From assembly GCA_039720395.1 (NCBI GenBank), contig CM077820.1, positions 53,689,383 through 53,753,382 on the forward strand: a stretch of 64,000 nucleotides of DNA, written 5' to 3'. The notes below the pieces were generated by a model. The model did not search any database and had not been told where the DNA came from. It saw only the letters and a program-made list of their open reading frames with translations. This document shows, in pieces, positions 49,472-59,929 of the stretch (position 1 is its first letter; each line of letters begins with the position of its first letter). The stretch comes from Liquidambar formosana. Its lineage: Eukaryota; Streptophyta; Magnoliopsida; Saxifragales; Altingiaceae. The position numbers were made by a program, and so were the translations under genes.

Positions 49472-50535
49472 TTACTGTCGGCTTTCAGCTTTCTTCTTCT
49501 GCCAGAGTCTATCGAGTGCACTGTCAGCATCCCCCTGCATAGCCAAAACACAAAATCACTAATTGAGTTCAGCAATTAAACCAAACAAACTTCGAACTCC
49601 AAATAGGAGAACTTGTTAAAGAATGCAATGCATTTCGTAAAACAGATTAATCATAACCAAAACAACCAACTTTATTTAAGATAAAACTAGTGACAGTTAT
49701 CTGAGATACGTCTATATTAATAGAACCAACACTTCAAATTTTCCACCAGGTTCTCATTATGTAAAATTCTCTTTTTGCCTCCCCAAGAGGAAATCTATGC
49801 CCAACATATGCAATACATTTTCTGGCTCAACAAGAAAACAGCCCTCTTAATTCAATAGAAGGATATATATGCATGTTAAAGGGATCTGTATCAATATTGT
49901 AGACCTATATGAAAATATGCACCACCACAAAGAGGCATACATCCCATATCATATATATAAAGGCCACTAAGATGATATGCAGATACCATTCAAACTAGAC
50001 AAGAACTAAATTGATAATGCATGTTACTTCCAGAGTCCCAGATAGTATTTGAATAAAAAAAGAGACCATCACAAAGGCTCCACTACCTATGGAAAAAAAA
50101 TGCAAGCAATACCATTTCTATGTAAAAAAATTAATAAACATAATAGTGTCCAGCACAAAAGAAATATATAGGCCACACCACAAGCTATAACCATGGAGCA
50201 AACAAGGGGTGCTTTAATTAAGCAGGATAAGCAAGAACAATAACCTGGGCTCGGACGAAACCACAGAGAGCAAAAGTGGAGAATTGACCATGGTATTTGC
50301 CATCCTCACCCAAATGCCCGACATTGATCTGGACAGATGCATGATCCTTGGATGTAATAAGCCTATTTGTGGCAGAACTGCAATGGAAAGACAAATTAAG
50401 CATTAAAACCTCGCACCCAGATTAAAATGATTTTAAAAATAATTATAATAATAAGGGTTACGATATAGGATAAAAGCAAATGTACCATTTCCTGGGGATG
50501 TAAAGATCCATGTTTTGTCCCTCGTCGTTCTGCAT
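49472..50535 (-). CDS. RPS21: 40S ribosomal protein S21 (eS21)
   Basis: Minus-strand exons 50535-50486, 50377-50245 and 49534-49472 join in phase to 81 aa, the normal family length (about 82). The protein starts [17 protein letters not shown], continues [20 protein letters not shown] and ends in the basic tail [14 protein letters not shown]. It is a small-subunit surface protein involved in 18S rRNA maturation. A leader intron (about 50541-51460) separates the start codon from the transcribed leader; its donor is CTGAG/gtaatc on the minus strand. Promoter motifs near 51533-51545 fit a ribosomal protein gene. All splice sites are canonical. Confidence 0.95.
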
Positions 50536-51157
50536 CTTGGCTGATTGTTTTAATGACCTACTACACCGAGCTTGAAACACCTGATTCAACATTATTAAAT
50601 CAACTCAACATTATGAAAACCAAACTCAACTTCTTGGACAATTCTAAAAGCCGAATTCAATGTTTTGAAGGCTTAAATTGAACGTAAGTGTTCAAAAAAA
50701 AAAAAAACTTGCTTTTCGAGCTTTAATTGAGCTTCAAATCCTACTAAAATTTAACTTAAATCACCTAATTCAACATTATTAAATCAGCCCCACATGATCA
50801 AAACCAAACTCAACTTCTAAGACAATTCTAAATGCCGAATTCAAAGTTTTGTAGGCTTAAATTGAACACAAATGTTGAGAAAAACATGCTTTTCAGGCTT
50901 TAATTGAGCTTAAAAACTACTAAAACTGAGCTTAAAAAGTCCTTATTCGACACAGCAAACTCAACTACATATTATCAAACACACTGATTCAGATGCTATG
51001 TTTTCTAGAGAGATGAAAAACATCAAACTTGAAGAAATTACTACATATATACGATATACACACACCACACACACACACAAATAACGAGTTTCGAGATTTG
51101 CATGAAACAATAACAGTAAAAAGTATTCAACTATTTGTATGAAACAATAACACTAAA

Positions 51158-51290
51158 CTGTGCTCCTTAGCATGTTTTTTGGTTATGTTTAGCTTTTGCT
51201 GTGTTGGCTTTTTGATTGGACTCCTTGTCCAATTTGTATTCTTTCTTTCTTTCTTTGATCAATACAATATGTTATTTATCAAAAAAAAAA
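51158..51290 (+). mobile_element. short retroposed insert with 11-bp TSD in RPS21 leader intron
   Basis: ATAACACTAAA occurs at 51147-51157 and 51291-51301 around a 133-bp body ending in an A10 run. The body contains 'gatcaatacaatatgttatt' and a CTTT microsatellite, as seen at 3' ends of plant LINEs, so this looks like a heavily 5'-truncated LINE or a SINE using its tail. Orientation is opposite to RPS21. Confidence 0.75.
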
Positions 51291-51532
51291 ATAACACTAA
51301 AAAGCATTCAAATATTCTTCTCGCGACCCAAACGACTTAAATCTAAGAATCGAGAAACAAAAAAAGAAGATTCATTTCAATTCATTTTCCCGCATTTTAT
51401 CGGCAACCAATCAAGTGTAAGAAAATCGATAACTGTGGGCGGAGAATTGAACGGGATTACCTCAGGGGACGGATGTCAGTTACAGCCGCGTGAAGCTCTC
51501 TCAGGTCGAACTCTGTCCCGCTGTGATTTCAC

Positions 51533-51541
51533 AAACCCTAA
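51533..51541 (-). promoter_or_regulatory. telo-box in RPS21 5' region
   Basis: AAACCCTAA (TTAGGGTTT on the gene strand) sits in the leader/proximal promoter, with a TATAAATA-like element just upstream on the minus strand (near 51558-51568). A TGGGCC site-II-type word lies near 51682. Telo-boxes combined with site II motifs are characteristic of plant ribosomal protein promoters. Confidence 0.65.
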
Positions 51542-51777
51542 ACTCGTTTAGGTTTGGGTATTTATACTAGTTTTAGAGAAGAGTGAACGGTTGGGATTAC
51601 TTCTGCTGCTTGATATTGACCGTTGGATGTTAGGGTTTTTGTAATGTAACCGTAGCTAAAGCCTAGAGATGCAAATTCGAGTGGGCCGGGCATGGCCCTT
51701 CGTGCTCATATTCATTCGTGCGCGGACTTGGAGCCGCCCATCAGGGATTTGGGTTGGGTCTTGACTCTAAATGAGAA

Positions 51778-52170
51778 GGGGCCTCTATTGGCACCTCGGA
51801 TATGCTTTTCATCTCCTATTTATTTGAAATTTCAAAAATTTATGAAAAATATAAATAATTTTTGTGAAAACTAATCATACGATCCATTAGAAAATATCTT
51901 TTTGAACAATTTTGTAGAAATTTTGTTTTTCAAAATCTATTGTTTAAGTAGACTTTTAGTCTTTATGAAACAAAATTCTAAATAGCCATAAAATCTACTT
52001 AAACAATAAATTTGAAAAAAAAATTTATTCTGCAAAGTTATTCAAATGATTTTTTCTAACAGACAACGCGACTGGGTTTTATAAAATCTTTTACAGTTTT
52101 CATAAAACCTTGAAATATATAATAAAATGGAGGATGAAAAGAAAGTCTTGGGTTGTCAATAGAAGCTCCC
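51778..52170. mobile_element. foldback MITE, copy 6
   Basis: The ends 'ggcctctattggcacctcgg' and 'gggttgtcaatagaagctcc' are inverted. Arms carry the family words 'aaaaatataaataatttttg', 'gaaaatatctttttgaacaa' and, inverted, 'ttattcaaatgattttttct'. Lies only about 15 bp from copy 7. Confidence 0.65.
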
Positions 52171-52184
52171 AAATGAGAATGAGG

Positions 52185-52577
52185 TTAGTGTCACCCCTTA
52201 ATTTTATTGGTGACCCCGTTTATTTTAATTTCTCAAGGATTTATAAAAAATATATATAAAATATTTATATGAAAATTAGTTGTGTTATTCACTAAAACAC
52301 ACATTTTGAACGACTTTGCCAAAAAAAAAAAATTCAAAATTTTTTTTTAAGTGGATTTTTGGTTATTTAGACTCCCTATTTCATTTTTGGCCAAAACAAT
52401 CCAATTGAACATGTTTTGGGAAAAATTTACGTTGAAAATTTGTTTAAACGATATTTTCAAATAGAAAATGTGATTAGTTTTCATAAAAATCTTTTATATT
52501 TTTTATATAGACATAACAAAAATGAAAATAAATGGGCGTGCAAAAAAAGTTGATGAGTGGGAATAGCTGCCCCCAAT
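52185..52577. mobile_element. foldback MITE, copy 7
   Basis: The left end 'gttagtgtcaccccttaatt' and right end 'gtgggaatagctgcccccaa' match the family termini. Arms pair through 'atatttatatgaaaattagt' against 'attagttttcataaaaatct' and 'cacattttgaacgactttgc' against its diverged complement. Copies 6 and 7 form a tandem pair between RPS21 and RAD9. Confidence 0.65.
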
Positions 52578-52723
52578 ATAGGAGGTTAGATATTCTACCC
52601 CTTAATTTATTTGCAAACTACTTATTTAGAGTAGAAATTATATACTGGTTCAACCATAGACAAATAATTACAGTTAGTAATCATTCTTAATTAAGTTAAT
52701 AGTTATTTCCTAAGAAAAATAAT

Positions 52724-52805
52724 ACTTTCTCTGTCCTACAAAGATAAGCTTCTTTCCTTGTTGGCTGTCCCAAAATGTTTGTCACTTTGAAAAGTTAAAT
52801 TATGA
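52724..52805. mobile_element. Stowaway-like MITE, left end only
   Basis: TACTTTCTCTGTCCTACAAAG followed by 'cccaaaatgtttgtcacttt' is typical of one end of a Stowaway-type element. The opposite end was not found. Confidence 0.4.
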
Positions 52806-52812
52806 GATCTCA

Positions 52813-52897
52813 AAAAGCGTAATTAGCAACACCACTCTTAGGAAGCGTTGTTGGCAACATTCTTTTAGAAAGCGTTATTAATAACCTCGCTTTTATA
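52813..52897 (+). repeat. three imperfect 27-28 bp repeats upstream of RAD9
   Basis: AAGCGT-starting units at 52815, 52843 and 52870 share the pattern AAGCGT(T/A).TT(A/G).(C/T)AAC followed by a T/C-rich stretch ending in TTAG. The array ends about 75 bp before the RAD9 ATG, so it lies in the promoter or leader. Confidence 0.6.
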
Positions 52898-52971
52898 AGC
52901 CCAAAATATGGGGCAAGATGCATTAGAAAATGGGTTCCCTTCCCGCCAACCAGCGAGAGAGAGAGAGAGAG

Positions 52972-55900
52972 ATGGAGTTCAGCCTGAGCGGGAACGCTCT
53001 GAAAACCTTCGCTCGCTCGATCACGTGCTTGCACGTGTTGGAAACGAGCTCGCCGTCCAAGCTTCTCCTTCTCAGGTACTCTCTCTGTCTCTGTCTCTGT
53101 ATATATGTATGAGAGATCGGATGGTGTTTTTGAGTATGTATTGTTTGAAAATCATCCCTTGATGATTTTAGGGTTTCTGAAGGACGCGTTTGAGCAATTT
53201 TTTCTTTATAGGAAACTGATATGTTTCTACGGAATTGTGTTTATTTCTGATTTGAGTCGCAATTTTTTGTCAAATTAGTGGGGTTGGAGCAAGAATTCCT
53301 AGGCTCCGTTTGGTATCCGGGAAAATGGAGGGAAAAGTGAAGTATAACTGATTTGTTTTTCCTTGAAATTGAAAAACTCATCCCCCAACTAAGCCATAGA
53401 GTTGTATTAGGCTCGGTCGAGTGGAATTCTCTGATTCTTTGGGGGTGTGGGGTTTCGAGAAATGAATAATATTACCCCCACTTTGGTTGTTGAGAAAATC
53501 AAGGAAAGAATGTAAAGTTTTATGCTGTTTTGGTTTCCCCAAAGTGGAAAGAATCGCCTCAATTAAGTCAAATAGCTCTTCACTGATTCATAGAAGGCAA
53601 GGCGATCAAACCCTATCTGAGTGAAGCAATGGCTCGTTGGTGGGAATAATTGTCTTAGGCTAGGTTAAGTGGAGATTTTTTTTTTTTTTTTTTTTTTTGT
53701 TCTTGTAGGTCCCAATAATGACAAATCTAAGATTCAAAATTTTAATTTATTACAGTAATTGGATAACATTTTGGTCATGTGCATCGAAGACCTAATAGTG
53801 CACCTAGACAGCATGACTCAAGTCGAAGGCCTCAAAAGGGCGAGAAGAAGGCCCACAATAATGTGCTTTGGTGTGATGAGAAAGGACATCCATGCTAGAT
53901 GTGATGAGATAGGACATGCGTGCTAAGGATTTAGCAGGGGACACAGTTTGAATTGAATAGTATAAAAGGATTCATGTAGCCAATCCCATGTAGTTTGGAT
54001 TAAGGTTTTGTTGAGTTGAGGATTTATTTTCTTACATTTTCTCAGCAACCAAGCAGGATTTTAGTGAACATAATCTCAGTGTCTTTTACCTGTTCTAATT
54101 ATTTGAATTACATCAACTGGATGTGAAATTCCCAAACAGGTTAAAAGGGTGTTAGAGAAAAAAACAGCATCAAACTCATCGAGCATTAGTTATAATTTTA
54201 CTGGTTTTATATGCATAATGTTTATTTGTTTATTTTCACCTGCAGCTCACCTTTCACACTCTCAACTCATCACGGTCTGCCTAAAACTATCACATTTAAG
54301 CCTGATTTCTTTGACGTCTATACAGTTTCTGGCACCCAAGTGCAATGTAGCGTGCTCGTGAAGGTATGCATCATATTTCAGTATGGGTGTTTGGATTGAC
54401 TGGATTGCATAATTAGATTCTTACCTGACTTGGTGTTTTTAGGCCATTTGTGCTGTTCTTAGGACACCCATTACGACTATTGATCAGTTGTGCGTGCAAT
54501 TGCCTGATCCTGATGCATCAAAAGTTCAATGGACGTTGAATTGCTATAGTGGTAAAGTGCTTTTCACATTTCTTATGCATTGTTCATCTTTCTGGCTCAA
54601 ATTTAATACAGGAAGCAGTTCTAGATACAGACCTTTCACTCGGCTTTTGGGTGGTAGAAGCTAGAGATTGATGGGTGGATGCACATAAAGGGTGATAGTG
54701 TCTAGGTTTGGTGCATCATGGTTTTCAATCATGGGCCATTTGGAATTGTAATCATTCTGTAGTGTGTTATATAGTACTTTGATTGCCAAGTTGGTCTTGT
54801 CAATGGAGCCGTCACCACCACATTAAAAAAAAAAAATTATATATTATTATATTAACAAGGTCATTTGTGCTGAGTTGTAGCTAATTGTATTATATTTTTT
54901 AGACTTTGGGCTCCATCTGCACCCTCTATATGGCTGGTAAACCTTTACTGAAGACTGTTCATTAGTGGGGCACCTCTAGAATGAGTCATGATCAGAAGAT
55001 AACTCAAATTTGGCTATCACAACCTTAACTATTTGGAGTTATTCCAGATTTTAGGGTTGCCAATTTAGCCATCTCTGTTGAACTCTAGTCGCACAATAGT
55101 AAATTCACATTCGCACTTTGACCCATCATGGAAATGTTCACTGATCAGATACTATAGATTAATGATTTGATGTGCCACGTATATGGCAAGGAGTAGTTGC
55201 ACCATGCGGCTGTTTTCATCTTATAATCTTCTTATAATACTTTTTTGGTTTAATTTAAATTTTATCGAAGATTAAGAAATCTTTATTCTATACACTGTGC
55301 AGGTATCAGAAAAGCTTATTGGATTACCTGCAATGTAGAGCCTGACATACAACATCTGTCTCTTGATCGGAGAAGATTTCCAAGTAACTTTGTGGTGAGG
55401 CCTCGTGATGTCAACAGATTGCTGGCTAATTTTCAGTCATCCCTTCAGGAGATTACTATCATTGCCACAGAACCCTCTTCTTTACCTTCGGATGCCGCTA
55501 GTGAAATTGGAGGGAAAGCTGTTGAACTTAGAAGCTATGTAGACCCAACCAAAGGTAGAGTAGGAAATTCTTTTTCTTTTTCTTTTTCCTGAATTTATCA
55601 CAAACGAGTATATTATGATACAACTTTTCAATTGTAGACAATGACTCATCCCTACACACTCAGCTGTGGATAGATCCTACAGAAGAGTTTGTGCAGTATA
55701 CTCACACTGGAGACCCTGTAGACGTGACATTTGGTGTGAAGGAATTGAAGGTTGAGTATACCATGCCTAGAACCTAGCCTTGTTATCTATTAGATGTGAA
55801 TAAGATCTACCTAGTCACCATTCACCATCATTCTCATCACATTTATCTTTATTATTTGATGTTATATGGTTATATATATGAATTTATGTGGCCAATATGA

Positions 55901-58819
55901 TTCATCCGTTTGTGTACTTTAGGATTGTGTAATATCTCCATTTACTTTGGTGAAGCATTTGCTGCAACTTTTTGTGTTTTACAAATTTCAGGCATTTATT
56001 TCTTTTTGCGAGGGATGTGAAGTTGACATTCACTTATTTTTCGAGAAAGCTGGGGAGTAAGATTTTTCTAGTTCCCATGCCATTTTTTCCCCTTTAGTTT
56101 TATTTTATTTTATTTATTTATTTATTTTCTATTTGGTTATGTTTATATATATATATATATAATTATATATATATAACATTAAAAAGCACATATTAAAAAA
56201 TTAGATGAAAACATTAATACAAAATGAAGACATTTCTCTTAGTAGTGGATGGATTTTACCACATGTTTAAGGTGATTTTAACCATTCTATCAATTCTCAT
56301 GTGTTTGATAGTGATTAAAGATAAAAGAACTGTCACTGAATTTAGTTGTTCTTGAGGCCTAAGGGTATCTAAGATTGTAGACAGGAAAATACGATACTTA
56401 TTGAAAGTCTTAGCTCACCCTTCGTGTTCAGTGTTTTGGATGCAAGTTGTTTTAATTATGATTTTGGTATTGAAAGACTTTGTACTGGGGAACAGGCCTA
56501 TTCTAATGGCACCAAAATTCGGTTTAGATGATGGCTCCAATTCAAACTTTGATGCTACACTTGTACTTGCAAGCATGCTTGTATCACAGCTCCATGAAGG
56601 AAATCCCTCAGAACCTCCACCAGCATCTACCACAATGCATGGCCAGTCTGATCACAGGATGGGGTCCCAAGCACAGCAAGAGAGGCCAAGAGAAAATGTC
56701 TCCGAGCACCCATCTGATCACACCCGAATATGGTCTGAACTGTCAGGTAACTATTTGTTCGTTGTTTAAATGGTGATGATATATTATGCCCAAGATCTTT
56801 ATACTCCTACTTTAAAACAGGAAGTGTAGCCAAAAGTGGTAGTGGTGTTGAAGAGAGGCAGGTTCAAGGGGAAGGAAATCTGAATGCTAGTGAACACAGG
56901 GAAATTCAAAGAATTAGCACAATACAAATATCAAAGGCTGGGTCTGCTGGAGGAAATGTGCCTGCTGGTCATATCTCGTATCCAAATTCTGTTGTTTTCT
57001 TGATTATGCTATTTGTTGAACTTTTATGAGTTAAAATTTCCTGGAGTCCTAATGTTTGTCTGATAACTGCTATGACTCTCTCTCTCTCTCTCTCTCTCTC
57101 TACTCTCTCTCTCTCTCTGGGAGTGTAGTCTCAAGTCTGAGTCTTGTAGGCTAGTATTTAAACGCAATAGTTCTGCAGTGCTCATGCTGTTTACCCTCTG
57201 TCTCGGGGTCAGTTGTAGAATATTCACAGTCATCAAGGTTTTTTCTTTCCTTTTTTCTTTTTGGTTACATTGGAGATGAATCAACCCCTTAGACCTATGA
57301 CTACCCAAACCCTCACCCATCCCAGGTACCACAACTAGGCCGCAAGGGCTGATGGTACAGTCATCAAGTTTTTGATATACTGTCGAAGGACTTTTAAAGA
57401 GAATTTAGTGGTCTAGAAGGTAAGATCCAAGGTGAGATGCGGGGAAATACTTGGGGAGTAGTACATGTTAATCGTCATACTTTCAAGCCATTTCTCTTTA
57501 TGTTTCCTAAAATATAGTTCATTTATTTTTACAAATTGTTGGGAAAGAAAGAGCTAAGGCAAACATAAGTATGGTTTGATTGTCCAGTTGTGCTGCAAGC
57601 CTGCAAACCTTAGTTTTACTTTACACAGGGCATCAAACTTAAATTGAACCTCAAATGCACTTCTGTGCATCACGGGTTGAGTTGTGATCCTTACGGGGCA
57701 TGTGCCTCTAGGCTGAGCTTCAATAATTTTTCCATAAGACTAATATAACAACTTCTTGAAATACTGGGAGAAGTCCATGATCCAGGTCTGCCTTACCATC
57801 TAATCAGATAAACAAGGGAGAAATATTTCTGAGTAACACAAACAAAATGTGTTCTTCATGTTGGAGTTCCAATTGCAAATATTAATCAGTACTTGGATGA
57901 TTCTCTGTATGGAAAGCAAGCAATGAAAAGGTCCACCAGTAGAAACTTCCTTTTAGATTTAACAAACACTCTGTCTTGTGTTTATGGAAAATCAATTTTA
58001 GAAATGGCATTGGAAAATTCTCGCTACTGTCCATTGCATTTATTTATGCAATGACATATTAGATATACCCGTCTTATTCGTATCATACTATCAAAATTCT
58101 CTAATGATTGCTAACCAATATTAGAATCAAAATTATATAAAGCTTAATCTGATGGCAGGGATGGACTTTTTGCTGATTCCTTTTACAATTTAAACCAATG
58201 GATTTGTATCTGGAAACCATGTGCTCATCAATAACATGGGGAGATAGCTAAAGTGCTAAACCCTTCTCTTGACTCTTGAGCTATACTGGGTGTATGATGT
58301 AATAGATAAGGCTCAGAAAAACACTAACTCTTTCCAACCAAAGCAAATGGTGACTAAACCATGCTGCTCACCCTAGAACCTAAACATTTGCTAATGTAGT
58401 CAGAACAGCCTTTGCATGTATCCTGATATATACTAACTGCATAGCTCTGCTAGAAAGAATGACAGCTAATTTTCTTGACTAAGTGTATTAGCTTGCATCC
58501 TAAGGAAACAGATCACGCAGAAGAACCCCAAGGTTATTTGAAGTGTTATTTCTTTGGGTTAACCTTACAAATCTAACTACTACTGCAGTAACTAATGTTC
58601 TTCTCTTTTTACCTTTTGAATTTGCTGCTTTCAGAAAGGGCAGAAAATAATGGTAATGGTTTTTCACAACACCATCCTAGTAACTGGGTAGATGCAGATG
58701 AGGATGATGATGAAGGGGAGGGACCGATCTATGTGTTCAGTCAACACCTCCATACTATGAAGAGCAGTAGCAATGATGGATCTTGTCTTTATGGTAGGCT
58801 GCTGGTTCTCCTGTTCTAA
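52972..58819 (+). CDS. RAD9: RAD9-like DNA-damage checkpoint clamp subunit, with frame changes at both ends
   Basis: RAD9 is one subunit of the 9-1-1 clamp that loads at damaged DNA. Exons: 52972-53075, 54246-54363, 54443-54551, 55303-55554, 55638-55750, 55992-56056, 56496-56746, 56821-56967 (donor uncertain), 58635-58819. They join without a stop to about 447 aa. The start MEFSLSGNALKTFARSITC is family-like, as are YWITCNVEPDIQHLSLDRRR, FPSNFVVRPRDVNRLLANFQ and APKFGLDDGSNSNFDATLVL. From about residue 20 to 48 the family sequence (LARVGNELAVQASPSQ, then LTFHTLNSSRSA) is in a different frame from the open one. A 1-nt loss near 53028 and a compensating change near 54292 account for this. Near 58732 a further shift leaves the expected tail CVQSTPPYYEEQ-stop (stop 58768-58770) out of frame, so the open frame runs on to 58819. 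It could be a functional variant, a decaying gene, or base-call errors. Confidence 0.88.
57074..57118. repeat. (CT)n microsatellite in RAD9 intron 8
   Basis: Two runs of CT units separated by a single TA interruption. Confidence 0.85.
57240..57355 (-). mobile_element. SINE-like repeat in RAD9 intron 8
   Basis: Second copy of the repeat at 44195-44305, with T-rich left edge and end 'ccaggtaccacaactaggcc'. On the minus strand 'ggcctagttgtggtacctgg' resembles an A-box region. No target duplication was identified. Confidence 0.5.
57356..58634. other. rest of RAD9 intron 8
   Basis: Ordinary AT-rich intron sequence ending in TGCTTTCAG. No additional exon with a family-like translation was recognised, but a small one could be missed because the exon 8 donor is uncertain. 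Confidence 0.4.
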
Positions 58820-59490
58820 ATGCACGTGTCTTAAGTTCCATGTTCTTTTCCTTAAATAGATTTCAGTAGTTTTTTCTTTTTTTTTTTGCTGAGTATTCTC
58901 CTTTTATTGAGCAAGGGTGTCGAAGGCTTTGATATCGTTTACAGGGAAATCCATTTATGATTAGGTGGGTCCTGAATTCAGCATTTTGAAAATGTGGCCT
59001 GATTTGTCCATCACTTTTGAGTGATTTCAAGCATATGCGTTTTAAATGTAATTGTACACACCAGTTTAATTGGAGCAAACCAATTAAGAGGTTCGTAGTG
59101 TTAAACGGAATTTAACATTTATAATTAATTTTTGAGAGGTAAGAATAAGTAACAATTGCACATGTGTTAAATAACTGCTTTTGGTTTATTATGCTATTAT
59201 CACCCTCAAGGCCTCGAGAGTCAATCTTAATGAGAATCAAAAGGGAAAATTTTGGATATTACATTGTAATTTTCATATAGGTAGAAGAAATTATCTATGG
59301 GAGTTGAGAGTGAAAATTTTTCAAAGATGGAGGATAAATTTTGCCCTTAGATAGCAGATTGGTTTTATCTATTTGTCAATCAGTTACTACTGCTATCTTG
59401 TCTGATGAGTTATATGAATTTATCTATTAAAGTACTATGGGATTTTGAAGTCTCCTTGTGTGATTCTTGTTGAAGCATATACTCGAGGGG
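58820..59490. other. RAD9 3' flank
   Basis: Probable 3'UTR and spacer. No gene or clear repeat. Confidence 0.45.
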
Positions 59491-59499
59491 TGGGTGCAG

Positions 59500-59765
59500 G
59501 GCGGACAATTTCAAAGCGGACTCACCATTTATTAGATAGAGAAGATCACCAAGATTTTGTGATCCGCTGCCAAATTTAATTCCAATTCAATAAGAGATCT
59601 CGGATCGAATCGGTAATAATCATCTGCTTCCGGAAGAAATCGAAGAATTTTGGGAATCCTACAAGACCCATTCGTTCTTTTTATCTGACGGATGGTCAGA
59701 ACTTCATCTGGGTTCGAATCCTACTGAGAGGTCCACTAGAGATCAGCCCCTTCCTTCATATAATC
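59500..59765 (+). pseudogene. ycf2: plastid ycf2 fragment in the nucleus (NUPT)
   Basis: Translated phrases in shifting frames match the chloroplast Ycf2 protein: HHLLDREDHQDFVIRC near 59520-59565, LPEEIEEF near 59630-59652, and [20 protein letters not shown] near 59686-59745. A 2-nt loss between EEIEEF and the next phrase, and stop codons upstream, show it is not functional. Base composition differs from the AT-rich surroundings. The following 59765-59930 ('atggtaacttgtacagttca', 'acgagatctacctatacagt') also looks organellar, but I could not assign it. Plastid origin is inferred from remembered Ycf2 motifs. Confidence 0.75.
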
Positions 59766-59929
59766 AAATATTATGGTAACTTGTACAGTTCACACCCTTT
59801 GGCTCTACCCATGAATCATCCAGTAAATAGGTCTTTCACAACGAGATCTACCTATACAGTAACGGTATTAATCGATTCGATCCAAGATCTCTTATTATTC
59901 CCAGACATTTAGCATATACTGCACTTTGG

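Noticed and set aside
52908..53162. Alternative RAD9 start at 52908 in the family frame
   Set aside because: It gives a repeat-encoded Arg/Glu-rich leader, loses the family N-terminus, and still stops in exon 2.
59700..59760. tRNA B-box-like GGTTCGAATCC
   Set aside because: It lies in the ycf2 fragment, where the same bases encode a known phrase; there is no tRNA fold around it.
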